Source: Paramecium pentaurelia (lineage: Eukaryota; Ciliophora; Oligohymenophorea; Peniculida; Parameciidae). Taken from it: DNA of 64,000 bases. The position numbers and the translations under genes were made by a program. A model generated the notes under the pieces. That model had not been told where the DNA came from. It made no database searches and worked only from the letters and a program-made list of their open reading frames with translations. The stretch is from positions 200,961-264,960 of the forward strand of contig CAJJDO010000069.1 in the NCBI GenBank assembly GCA_905183005.1, written 5' to 3'. Below, in pieces: positions 1 to 11,565 of the stretch; the stretch's first letter is position 1, and each line of letters begins with the position of its first letter.

Positions 1-1893
1 CTAGATTAAATGATGACTAAAACTCTTTAATTAGAACTTGAAGATTATCCAGCATATTTATTAAATTAATTAAAATTTAAAGTTATTGATTAAGGATCTG
101 AATACAAAAGAAGTTATTACACACATTATTTTAGTATGAAATAAAGTAAAGCAAATATTTAAGTTGAATTTCCAGGAAGAACTTTAACATAATCTTATCA
201 TACACATAAAAAGAAAGGTTCAGAATCTTCTAAAAATATAAGCGAATTTGAAATTCATCATCCATAAAAAGTTTATTCACTTAATCAAATTATAAATAAA
301 TTATAAGATGGATTCTTTGATAATTAATTAAATGATTAAGATCATACTTTAGAATTATATTGTAAATATTAATTGAATGTTAATAATATTATACATTTGA
401 ATCTTAAAGTACTCTATAGTCCTGATTAAGTTGAAATGACAGTTATTATTTAAGATTATACAAGATAAAATAAATTATAAAGAATAGAAGAATAAGAAGA
501 ATTCAAATCTAAAATGATTAGTTCATTTAGTCATGAATTAAGAACTCCATTAAATAGTGCAACATTATTTTTTAAATCAGCATTACTTGATAATCGATTA
601 GATAAACATATTAGAGATGCTTATATATTACCAGGATTATCATCATTAATGAGATAATCACATCTTGTTAATGATATAATAGATTTTTCTTAAATTAATG
701 CTGAAATATTAGAATTAAAATATTCTGAATTTTATTTAAAAGAATTAACATAAGAATTAACATAATTATTCAAATTTGAATTTAAAGCTAAAAAAATAGG
801 ATTAGCATTTAAAGTGGATTATAATATACCACCAACAATTAAATCTGATTATTAAAGATTACTTTAAATATTAATTAATCTACTTTATAATGCATTAAAA
901 TATTCACAACATGGTTATGTTTTAGTAACTATTAAAGCAGATAATTAATATAATAATATATAATTTACAATTGCTGATGAAGGAGTAGGTATAACATCTT
1001 CAAAATTAAATTAAATTTAAAATGTATTAAAAGATCATCACACTTCTACTTAAGATTGGAATGGTTTTGGATTGATTTTATCTTAAATGTTATTGAGATA
1101 TTTAGGACCTCTTTAAAATAATGATTTAATTATTAATTCTTTAGGTTTAGGATTAGGAACAACAGTATAATTTAAAATATCAAATCATATCAATATTTAT
1201 GATTATTATGTTAAAACAAGAAAAAATATTAAAACACATGATTAAATATTGACATTACCTGATTTAGATGAATATAATGGATTATTAATTACTATTAAAA
1301 GTTAAACAGAAAGTAAATAAATATTAAATAAATCATTAACATCATATACTGCTATTGATGAATTTATGAAAATTCCTGATGCTTAAACTCATTTAGTTTC
1401 TGAATTAAATCTATTATATAAAAATGGATGGATTGATAAAACTAAAAGTTTTAAAATTTAAAAATCATAAGAATAAAAGTATTAAAAATGTAATTGTAGA
1501 ACTATTCTTTCAGTTGATGATGAAATATTTAATTAATAATCCTTAACTTGTATATTATAAAAATTCAATTTTGAAATTGAAACTGCTTATAATGGTTAAT
1601 AAGCAATTAAAATGATTGAATAAAAAAAATCATGTGGTTTATTATGTCGAAAATATTTACTTATTTTAATGGATTGTTAAATGCCTGTATTAGATGGTTG
1701 GTAAACCACAAGAATATTAAAATAAAAGTTTTAATAAGGACAACTTAAACCAATTCCTATTGTGGGTTTTACTGCATTTACTAGTAAATCAGATCTTGAA
1801 TAATGCAAATAAGTTGGAATGATAGAAGTCTTAAATAAACCTTTATAAGTCAAGAAACTAAAATGTATAATGGAGAAACTCAATTTATTATGA
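1..1893 (+). CDS. hybrid sensor histidine kinase, 5' end outside window
   Basis: The frame is open from base 1 to a TGA at 1891-1893, so this is the C-terminal ~630 residues of a longer protein. The HisKA H-box reads SHELRTPLN, with the phospho-accepting His at about residue 178. The HATPase part shows the N-box (INLLYNALKYS, ~293-303), a G1 box (ADEGVGI) and a G2-like GFGL. A receiver domain follows at ~500-625, with the acidic pair (SVDDE), the phospho-Asp in MDCQMPVLDG (~558), a Thr in VGFTAF and the conserved Lys in LNKPL. Such proteins autophosphorylate on His and pass the phosphate to their own receiver Asp. The sensor part lies upstream and is not visible. No introns are needed in this portion. 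Family assignment is firm; signal and partner are unknown. Confidence 0.9.
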
Positions 1894-1929
1894 TTTTATA
1901 GTTTACTATATTTTATAAATTTACAAATT

Positions 1930-2811
1930 ATGAATAAAAAATAATTCAAAAAAAAAAGAATACACGAAGTTGATTATGCCCAAAAAGTATTGAATTCTAT
2001 TAAACCTGATATCTAAAATACAAAATTAAATCAAAATCTATTTCATGCATAATAAATAACAAGACATTCATCAACAATAATTAAGGATATTCAAAAAGAT
2101 GTCAGATAAACTCTAAGAAAATATGATTCATAAATAAAATTAAATGAATCAAACAGAAATCATACAATTACTGATTCAACTAGAAAATATTCAAATGAAA
2201 TACCTAGACACACATCATTCTCACCTGAAAAAGAATTAAATTGTTTAAAGCAATAATAAAGAATTTTAATGGCCCTATTGAATAATCTATAGAAATAAGA
2301 AAATCTTACAGATGTTTATCATTAATCTTTTGAAAAAGATTTAAAACCATAATGCATAAAGAAGTAAACCTAAAAATAAAATGAGAAATAAATATAATAT
2401 TTAGAAAAAAAAAAAGTTTAAATAGACTAAGCATAAAAAAAAATATATAATGAAACTGATGTAATATCATTAGATTTAAGTAAACTTAAGAAATCACCTA
2501 ATAATAAATCGATTTCATCTTTTAATTTTTTTGTAGCAAACAACAAAGATAAATAAAATTCAACTATTCCTGTTCTAACTCAAAACAAAAGTTATTCAAA
2601 ATTTAATTTGAAAAATTTTAATTCATAAAATTAATGGGAGAATTATGGAGTAACAAATAATAAGAATAAATAAAATTTTAAATATTCTAATAATGAAAAT
2701 AAGTTATAAAAAAATGGAAGATACAAAAAAGGATTAGAAAGAAAAAGTAATAAATTGAATTCTAGAGATAGTCATTATGATTTTATATATTTGAATAATT
2801 TTGATATTTGA
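1930..2811 (+). CDS. hypothetical basic Gln/Lys/Asn-rich protein
   Basis: One ATG-to-TGA frame of 293 residues, 36 nt downstream of the histidine kinase stop and on the same strand. It is rich in Lys, Gln, Asn and Ser, contains Lys/Gln runs in the middle (~150-180) that could form a short coiled coil, and has no membrane segment or signal peptide. I recognise no domain. The start is the first ATG after the upstream gene; the closeness to that gene is normal for this window. Composition resembles the low-complexity proteins common in ciliates. It could instead be a 3' exon of a larger gene, but no splice signal suggests so. Confidence 0.55.
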
Positions 2812-4466
2812 GAATTAAAATATCAATTTAATTTTAATATATATTTTATGATTAATTAAAATAGTTCTTTTTTTTAATTGATATCATTTTGACTCGTCAT
2901 CTCTTTAATAAATTGTAGAGTTGGCTAAGATTACCTGACTTTCGAATAATAATAGAGCAAATTATTTTTCAGTTAATTTATATATTCAAATTAATCAAAT
3001 CATAAATATTTATTATTTCATTCATTTTTAAAAATACATGAATCAAAATAAATAAATAAGATTGGTAAAATTAAACATAAATATCAAGATATTTAACTAT
3101 CTTCTTTATAATAAGATATTAAATAACTAAATAAATAACTTATATTATAGGATAAATATAGATTCTTAATTTATGTTTCATATCTAGCCTAATTTTATCA
3201 CTTTAGATGAAAATAGTCATATTTAGATTGAGGTGAATATTCGTAGATCTCAGGATAGTATAAATTAATAAATTTAGAAATTAAAACAGCAAATATTGAA
3301 GCTAATATATTCATAAACTTATCACCATGAATATTTATATTATTATATAATAGATTTTGTATTTTAATTCATATTAATTCTAAGTCATCTTTATATCCTA
3401 ATATATTTAATTATAGTTTAAATTATTCAATAATGGTTTTTGAGAAAGTTATCCATTTATATCTTAAACAAAATGGGAAATATGAATGATCCTTGTGGAA
3501 CTAGTTTTAATAGTAATTATTTAAATTATCTTCTAGCATGAAATAATATATCTTGTTGAAGACTAAGTTAATTGATGATTATATGACATAATCTTGAACT
3601 TTTATTATTTTGGGAAAAAATAATCAGATTAAACATTAAAAAAGTGCATAGTATTCATAGCTAAAATATATTTGTTATTTTGTTATCAACTTAGATTTTT
3701 AAAATAAATTCAACTGATGTTTTTTCTGGAAATTATATCTCTGAATAGATTTTCAACTACAATAAATTAGATTTAAAAAATAAATAGAATTATAAGGTAA
3801 TTGATGATAAATATTGAATAATAACATTAGTATATTAGAATTTGTTGATAATAAAAAAAAGAGTTTTATTTCAATATTAATTTAATTAATATTTTAGATG
3901 AATATTAATCGATTTCAATATCATTTCAACGAAAACAACAACTAGATAGATTTAAAGAATAGATGAATCAATGATTGAAGTGTAATTTGGAATAAATCAA
4001 ATATTCATAAATTAAATGATAAAGTACATATATCAAATTTAATTTTTAAAGTAGATTGAAGATTTTTAAAGGGCTTAAATACTTATGTACTATTATAACC
4101 TCATGCTTTTTTGAGGGGAATAAAAAAATAATAGTTTTCTATTCAAACAATATAATTACCTCTCAAACTTATTTTAATTTTTAATCATGCATTTTTTCCA
4201 CCCCCGGTCATTTTTTTATCAGGATTTTTAAGGTGAATAAACAAAAAATAATAATTAAAATAATTTGTTTTCAAAAGAATCTCTCTTACTCTAGAAATCG
4301 TTATTACAGCTATGACGACCTTTTGTGTATTACTAAATTTAAATTTTTGATATCTAGCAAATCGATGATGTTTTTTAAGTCCATTTAACTTCAGATTAAG
4401 CAAGAGTGATTGCAAAGAGATTACCCCCTGGTTTTAGCATTAATTTAAGCAGATAATCAAAAAGAG
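2812..4466. other. long intergenic stretch, no supported gene
   Basis: About 1.65 kb with frequent TGA in all frames. Short protein-like snatches on the plus strand around 3440-3560 are broken by TGA and could be relics of a decayed gene. A perfect short hairpin (CCTCA, loop, TGAGG) sits near 4102-4119. The part 4185-4440 is less AT-biased and holds two C-runs (4200-4205 and 4422-4427). I see no tRNA, rRNA or conserved small RNA. Confidence 0.4.
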
Positions 4467-5488
4467 ATGTTAAAGTTTGCTAATCAAATAATAAAATTTT
4501 AGAAATTTTAATAGGATATTTCATCAGATGAAGAGAATAAAATCACAAAAAAGACATATGTAACACCTCCTTATAGAGCAGAAAACAATGATGAAATCAA
4601 AAGATGTTTAACATTACTTTAAAAACTAAAAAAGCATTAATTAGCAGCTCCATTTCTAAGGAAATTAGAAAATGTTAATTATCCTTAAGAATTGGAATAT
4701 GTTGATTTGTAAATTGTTGAATAAAATCTCAAAAACAGTACTTAACATATAAAATAATAATTTAGATGAATATCTTACTGCCACGTAATTTTGGGGAGAT
4801 ATAAAGAAAATCTGGTAAATGTCTTATGCCATGAATAACAAAGGAACCTAATTATATGCGATGACTTAAGAGTTAGAATAACATTTTAATGAATTATACA
4901 AAGAATTAGATAAACCTTATCCATAAAAATAATTTGTTGAATAACAACCAAAATAAGACAAATAGAAAAAGCCACCTTCTATATAATAAAATAATAATAA
5001 TAATCATCATCATAATTTAAATAATAAAAAACCAATGTATAATATCCAAAAATAATATTAGAAAATAACCTAGTTTAATGGAATAACCTATGAATATGCA
5101 AGAAAAAAGAGCCTTAGTTTCAAATATAAATAGTTTGCCTCCTGAACATCTTAGAGGAGTTTGGGAGATAGTTTCTGATGGACTCAAAATATAAGAATAA
5201 AATGATGAATTAGAATTTGATATCGATACTTTACCAGTTAAAAAGACAAGATAATTAGAAAAATATGTTAACACAAAACTCGAATATTTAAAAAAATAAT
5301 AAAGTAAAAAGGCAGCAGAAGAAAATAAAACTTAAGAAAAAAATGATAGAATTGTATTTAATTAATCATAATTTTAGGTTCATACAGCAAATAATACTTA
5401 TAACCATACTCCATAGCCAGTTACTCAATTAAAATAAACTGACACTGGAGACAGCTCATTTAGCAGTGATGCTGAAGAATCTGTATGA
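4467..5488 (+). CDS. bromodomain-NET protein (BET-like)
   Basis: Chromatin reader of 322 residues. The bromodomain occupies ~40-150: it opens with a Cys-x-x-LL helix, PFLRKLE and a YP loop, and ends with YAMTQELEQHF. A low-complexity QPKQDK/polyN linker follows. The NET domain (~205-265) is unmistakable, with NINSLPPEHLRGVWEIV, FDIDTLP and LEKYV. The C-terminus is acidic and Ser-rich. BET proteins bind acetylated histones through the bromodomain and recruit partners through NET. There is one bromodomain rather than the two of most BETs; several protist BDF proteins are similar. Introns: 4738-4765 (28 nt) and 5037-5061 (25 nt); both are needed to keep frame. The start is the first ATG after an in-frame TGA. 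The acetyl-Lys-contacting Asn is not obvious (YAMNNKG is the candidate). Confidence 0.88.
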
Positions 5489-5911
5489 GTTTTTTTTTAA
5501 TTTTTGTTTTTTGATTTATTTCATTAAGATACATTAAAATATTTAACTTCTGAGTTTTTTCTACTAATTTATTCTAAAATTATATAATATTTTCATATAT
5601 TATAAATTTTTAGATGTTCTTAGATGTAATCTTTCATTTTATTATCATTTCAAGATTTTAAAGAATTAATTAATATAATTATTTTTTCAACTGATTGATT
5701 TTCTAAAATATTCTATTTAAATAATCGAAAAATAACATCTTTATTTATTTGATTCATAAATAAAATTTTATAATTTCTAATCTTTTTTTATCATTTCATA
5801 ATCCCATATTTAATTTAATGGATGTCTATTTTTTAACAAATGATTTATTAAGAATTCAAAAATAATTTAATATTTAATCATAAAATATATGTACTTATTT
5901 AAATGAAATAT
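5489..5911. other. convergent intergenic region
   Basis: AT-rich spacer of 423 nt between two converging stops (bromodomain gene and CDP-DAG synthase). Nothing coding or RNA-like is visible; it should contain both 3' UTRs. Confidence 0.5.
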
Positions 5912-7238
5912 TCATTAACCAATTTACAATGTCTATTTAAGCTAGTTAAATAATTCTTGTTGTTGATTAGTAGATAATTAGGAAACATAACCGAGTACTG
6001 TTCCTAATGTTACTGCTTTTGGTAAGACAATTTAGTGCAAATATAAATAAGAAAACATTCCTGTTAATATTTAACAATCCATTCTATCAGTAATTCCTCC
6101 ATGTCCTGGGATAGTATCACCAAAATCCTTGATTTTAATACCTCTCTTAAAACCAGATGCAAAAAAGCCACCAAATGGTGATACCAAACTTGTGAATAAA
6201 CTAAACACCATAGCATGAATCTAGAAATCACTGAAATAAATAGAATCAAATCCAAATATTGAAAAAGGTAATTATCTTTATGTACTTATAAATACACTAG
6301 GTATTTCACATGTTAATGAAGCAAAAGGAGAAAAGGGTAGTTAATGTTAGGGACAAGTCAAATATTGACTACCTTATAGAACATAAGCAAACTATGTTAT
6401 GAATTAATTATTACACAAAAAGATGCAATTAATGTTGAAAAACAGCCTCCTATAAAACCTTCCCATGTTTTCTTTGGTGATAGTTCAATTAAGGGAGTCT
6501 TTCCAAATGATACTCCAAAAATATATGCGAATATATCATTTGTTATTACTAAAGAACATGGTAATATAAACCAAACAATACCTAAAAATATTGATATTTA
6601 TTGTAAATACCTTCAAAAATATTCATAATCATGACTGAACTTTATGCAACTACAAGTATTAAAGTGATATGTGTCCATCCAAACATTCTAAATTAATATC
6701 GATAATATCCTTTTTTGAGTGATAATGTAAATATTAGAAATCCTGCCACCCATAACATAAAAGTTATAATATTATGATAATTCAAAATAAATGACAGCAT
6801 ATTCATTTTAAATGCATATTCTGATAATTTAGATTAAAACAATTTTCCATAACAAAAAAAAGTGGCAATTCCAAAGAAGTACCAATTTATTAAAGAAGAA
6901 TATTTAACATTCAACTCTTTCTCATAATTTCTTTTTAATCCTAAAATTTCCTTAAATATTCCAATATTAACCAGCAAGACCAATCCAATAATATAAATGT
7001 GGCCTGCCCATAAAACACCCATAAACCCCAAAATCATAACAATTGTCCATATAGTTCTTACCACAAAGTTGTTATTCTTGATAATTATAGGGACATTTCT
7101 TTCTAAATTAGGTAATTTATTCTTAGAAACAACCTTTTTTGGAGATGGACCTCTTCTTCTTACTTGTGTATCAGACATCTCTGAAAAGTCATTATCTGTA
7201 TTAGATTCCTCTTATTGAGAATCAACTTTAGATTTCAT
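5912..7238 (-). CDS. CDS1: phosphatidate cytidylyltransferase (CDP-DAG synthase)
   Basis: Makes CDP-diacylglycerol from phosphatidic acid and CTP, feeding phosphatidylinositol and cardiolipin synthesis; integral membrane enzyme, usually in the ER. Spliced length is 424 residues, close to eukaryotic CDS enzymes. The family signature is present near the C-terminus: SGFKRGIKIKDFGDTIPGHG followed by GITDRMD. Upstream are the conserved LSPKKTWEGF and NDIFAYIFG segments and multiple TM helices. The N-terminus is hydrophilic with an RRRGPSPKK patch. Introns: 6582-6610 (29 nt) and 6392-6414 (23 nt). It ends convergently with the bromodomain gene and lies head-to-tail with the Myb gene upstream (33 nt apart). 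Identification is very secure. Confidence 0.96.
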
Positions 7239-7270
7239 TTTTGATTAAGAAAATATATTAATAATTAATA

Positions 7271-7729
7271 TCAGCAATCTTTATTTAAACCTGTATCGAA
7301 TTTTAACAATTCTTTTTAAATCTTATTTATTTTTTTTGTGTTGTAAGTTGATTATTATTATGTAGGTTATTGGAAGGGCATAGTAGCAAAAGGAAAACCT
7401 TAATTGCTAAAAGCTGGTGAATTAAATAATCTTAACAAACAAGGTACATCTTACTAGGGAGCACTCGAATCCAAATTATTTGTCGATTTCATGTATTCAT
7501 CAAATAACTGTAATTAGCCAGAATAAGTTTTGTTCCTTATTTCATAAGGGGATGAAATATGGTTGGGACTTGATTCTAATCATACTTTCTATCTTTTACA
7601 TAATAAATAATGTAATGGTGAAAAAGGTAACATAGGTGAGTATACTGGTAATCCAAGCATTAAAGGTTATTATTATTATTGTTATTATTATTATTACTAT
7701 TATTATTATTGTGGTTAATGTTATTATAC

Positions 7730-7761
<32 letters not shown>

Positions 7762-8828
7762 GCTGTAATTATTATTATTGTTATAAAAATTACTATTATA
7801 ATTAAAATTACTATTAAGATTACTCTTATTAATGTTCCTCCTTAATTTCATTAATTATGTTATTCTCAATCTACATGTAAGACTGATCATTATTATATAA
7901 AATAGTATCCTTGTTATTATTATTATTATTGTTGATCGTTTTTCTTATTCTCTTACTAGTTATTGGTACAGGACCTTCATAATCTTTACCTTATAAATTG
8001 GCCAACAATTTATGAATTGCAATATCTTCATTATCCAATTACTAAATCTATACTTAATTTATACATTCTATCTTCTATAATTATTCATCATTGAATTGTA
8101 TTGATTTTTTACTTAATTTTCAGTCCTTCCTTAAATACGTTTTGAGATTAAAGACCATCTCTTTCCTATTTCTTACACTAACAATAATAATTATAATTAT
8201 TCTGGTTAAGACCATTCAGATCTAATTAATTATCATTATAATACTTTTTTAAGTCTGGATTTAAATAATTATTCCATCTTTCTCGGATTTATTTAGCATG
8301 TCTAACAATTTTTGCTGGATTAGCCCGATTAAAATCAATAGTTATTTGAGTCCAATTCTTATTTTCACTTGGATCTGTAATTAATTTTTGTAAAACTTCA
8401 TCTTCCTCTATATTCCAAGGTGCCATTTTTAAATTAGTTTTAAGCATACTAATCCATTTCAAATTCAATAATTATTCTGTCACACCCAGCACTGAAGAAA
8501 GATATTGCCAATCTTAATCAGACTATGCTATTTATAAGATATACAGGATTGAGATCACTCTTATTCGTTAATTCAAAATATTTCAATACAGTCCATACAA
8601 ATAGTATTTTATCTTTTCTATGCCACTTAGTACGATGTTCTTCATTAGTTCGTCTACTTTTATTGTAAACATCTACTTTGAAAACTCTTAGAAATAATAA
8701 TTCAGGATATTTTTGCAAGGTGGAAAACTTTTTTCATTTATTTTCAGAACTTTTTTGATCTATTTTAATTTAACAGGCTTATCTTTGAAATCGCTGATGT
8801 CTTCAAGAAATTAAGAAAAATTTGACAT
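7271..8828 (-). CDS. three-repeat Myb/SANT protein with polyglutamine tract
   Basis: Likely DNA-binding transcription regulator, 480 residues after splicing. Three Myb-type repeats follow one another: R1 (~62-115, KWHRKDKILFVW ... WISML), R2 (~120-172, PWNIEEDEVLQKL ... IRERWNNYL) and R3 (~177-225, EWSQPEQL ... GKRWSLISKRIQGRTENQVK). R3 holds the typical W...L...G.RW..I...GRT pattern. Downstream come an Asn run and a long Gln tract made mostly of TAA codons, then a Pro/Ser-rich C-terminus. Introns: 8728-8750 (23 nt; GTT donor, weakest), 8523-8544, 8222-8244, 8042-8064 and 7576-7599. Each is required to keep the Myb repeats in frame. Targets are unknown. Confidence 0.88.
7675..7830 (-). repeat. 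(TAA)n trinucleotide tract encoding polyGln in the Myb gene
   Basis: On the plus strand this reads as near-perfect TTA/TTG repeats. On the coding strand it is TAA/CAA, all Gln in this code. A second, shorter run lies at 7911-7930 and encodes Asn (AAT/AAC). Confidence 0.85.
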
Positions 8829-9540
8829 TTTTTATTATTAAAAAAAATAATTATTCAATTCTTTAAGTAAATCCTTTATTCAATAACAAAAATAATTTTG
8901 AATTGTCGATTATACATGATTGATATTAAAGTATAATTTAAATTAAATAATGAAAAAATTAATATCTTAATTAACTATCACAAACCTAAATAAATTTTAT
9001 GTCAACCTATTTCTATAATTATATAGACTCGATGTTACTTGGTTTAAGCAAAATTATTTGATAAATTATAAGTATTTATAAAATAAAAAAGTTATATTAG
9101 AATATATTATAATTCAAAAGGTTTTTTTAATTCAAGTCATCTTATACTTAAATTCTAGAATTCTTTAAATTATATTTAATTTAAGGCATTTATTTCTGAT
9201 CTACTTAATCATGATTTATGGAGTATCTTATTAGCTCTTTAAAAAAAATAGATATTCCTTGATTGATAGCAATATTAATTCATAATATATAATATTATAA
9301 ATTAAATTATCTAAAAATTTATGTCATTTACTTAAGATTGATATAAAAATAATTAAAAACTAGAAAATCACAAACAATTCCTTAAATTTACTAATATTTT
9401 TGTTATATAATTTACTATCTTAATGATTTAATTAATACTATTTAATATAGATTACTTATTATTATTATTATATTTAAAAACAGATTCTTTTTGGAACAAC
9501 TTAATTGAATAAATGGCAATAATTTATAATATATTATTAA
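8829..9540. other. intergenic region between Myb start and EF-hand stop
   Basis: 712 nt of AT-rich DNA upstream of the Myb gene. No open frame with protein-like composition and no RNA gene is apparent. It should hold the Myb promoter and the 3' UTR of the EF-hand gene. Confidence 0.45.
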
Positions 9541-11001
9541 TCAAAGTTTTGCTAAAAACTAACGAAGTTAATCCTGCTTTAAGGTTGCCTTTTCCATAAA
9601 TGATTTAAATTCATTCCAAGTAAGCTAATTAAATAAATAATATATACAAACAACAGCTAATTTTAATTAGATTATTAATCTTAATTTCCTTCTTGTAATT
9701 ATTAAACAATATCATTTATCAAATCATCAACCATTTCTTCAAAATTTTAGGTTGAATTTAATTTCTTAATTTATATATATATAATTTACCTTATAACTGA
9801 CTTTTAAATCTTTCATTGAATTATTCAATAAATCTTTAATATCTTTTATGGATAGCATGCCTTTATGATCTTTATCATATTCATTAAATTAATGTTATAA
9901 TGTTCCTCTAAAAACGTATTTTCCTTTTTCATTTACACAAAGATATTTAATCCATTCATCTCTTGTAATTCTTCCTGATTAATCCATATCTAGTATCTCC
10001 ATTTCTGTTTGTAATCTATAATAATCTGGTTTATCTCCTTCATATGCATAAATTAAATATTTCAATTCTGACATAGAGACTTCATTATCGTAATTGATAT
10101 CAGAAGCATCAAAAGCAGCCCAAGCATTCATTACATCTAAATATGCTTATTTACAAATCCATCCATCATTTTTTTGTTCTAAGTAAGCATTAGAAGAATC
10201 TTATAAAGTTTTAAAAAGTAAATCAAGAATTTCTTATTATTAATTATTGAATTCAGTCAAAAATAATTGTTTGATTGATTCTAATTCACATAATTAACAT
10301 TTATCATTTCCAACTGCATTTATAAAAAAGTTTTCATAGAGAATTCTCTTTTCTTTATATCTTCTGCTTGCATTTTCATATGTTTAGATAAGTGCATATT
10401 TTAATAGAAAGTCTTGTAATTCAAAATTTCCGATAATCCATAGTTTAAACTCATTAAATGATATTGTATAACTGTAATCTCTATCCAATTCTAGAAATAA
10501 GCGTTCTGCATAAAAATCGATATCTTTTATTGAAGGAGCAGGCAAATGTACTAACTTACATAAGCCACGAATACATCTTTCTAAGGCAACCACTAATTCA
10601 TCCTTCTCTATTTCACCTGACTTATCAGTATCAAATAATTAGAATATGAACTATAATTTAAGTTCTTATTCTTCATCACTAAATATTGTCTATAAGTTAA
10701 TTCATTTAATTACCAATACAGCTAATGATTCGTAAATATCATTAGACCCTTCTAAAGAAGAATTAGAAGACAAGAGTTAGTATACATGTTATGTCCAAAT
10801 TTCTAAAATTGGGTTGAATACATCACAATAATCACTGTACTCTAAATATTTTGAATTAGGGAATTTAGTATTTACAACATCAATAGCCTAGTTTAAATAT
10901 CATAATACTTCGTTAATGTGTAGAAGTTTACGAGATTTGAGAAATTCGATCATTTCTCTATCAAGTTTATCTTTAGGTTTAGTTTTAAAATAGTTTCCCA
11001 T
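9541..11001 (-). CDS. EF-hand calcium-binding protein
   Basis: 455 residues after splicing, with about five EF-hand loops. Canonical loops are DTDKSGEIEKDE, DMDQSGRITRDE and DKDHKGMLSIKD; DRDYSYTISFNE and a DASDINYDNEVS region are weaker. The N-terminus begins MGNYFK, with a Gly at position 2 and Lys nearby, compatible with N-myristoylation (inference). Hydrophobic helices between the hands fit a Ca2+ sensor with a divergent N-terminal half. It lacks kinase motifs, so it is not a CDPK. Introns: 10888-10908 (21 nt), 10690-10713 (24), 9765-9789 (25) and 9625-9647 (23). Its role in the cell cannot be read from the sequence. Confidence 0.88.
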
Positions 11002-11565
11002 GACGTATGGATTAATAAATTTAAATAAAAAACTAGAATGAATTATTATTCCTGATATTTATTTTATGCTACTTACTTTTGATTAATAATAAAATGAATT
11101 TAACCTTAAAATTTCCTATTTGAACTCAAATTTCATTAAAAATACATTATTGAATTCAGATAATCAATTAAACCCTATTATTATTCGATTTGATTACTAA
11201 TATCCTTAAATTAGAATGAAAGTATTGAGAAGATTTTTCTGTATCTTGTCAAAAAAATAAAGTATATAATTTATTTTAACTCAAAAAATATTGAATAACT
11301 CTTTACCCAGATGATAGAAATGACATAAAATATAGTTTAAGTATTGATATAACATCTTTTGAAGATATTTTGATACTTGAAATTTCTAAATAGAAGAGTT
11401 TTGTACAAAAGAGTGTAGATATACATAGTTATTAAGAGTTTATGTATTAATTGAGTTTTAAAGAGAGAAAAGGAGTATATTTAATAATTCTTATCAAAAT
11501 TTTTCCATAATGTTTATGATATAGCATTTATTTATTATATATAGAAAATAAAATCAATAATATTA
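11002..11565. other. divergent intergenic region with a possible coding relic
   Basis: 564 nt between the EF-hand and sugar-porter starts. A plus-strand frame at about 11290-11512 reads as protein-like (contains YPDDRNDIKYSLSID and SFEDILILEISKQKS) and ends at a TGA, but has a TGA just upstream and no ATG. It may be a relic of a gene. Confidence 0.35.

Noticed and set aside
4308..4318. 11-base ACAGCTATGAC identical to part of a common cloning-vector primer site
   Set aside because: Too short, and the flanking bases do not match vector sequence; coincidence.
6997..7218. Plus-strand frame over the CDP-DAG synthase gene
   Set aside because: Shadow of the minus-strand gene; no independent support.
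7636..7845. Plus-strand Ile/Val-rich frame
   Set aside because: Antisense reading of the (TAA)n polyGln tract of the Myb gene.
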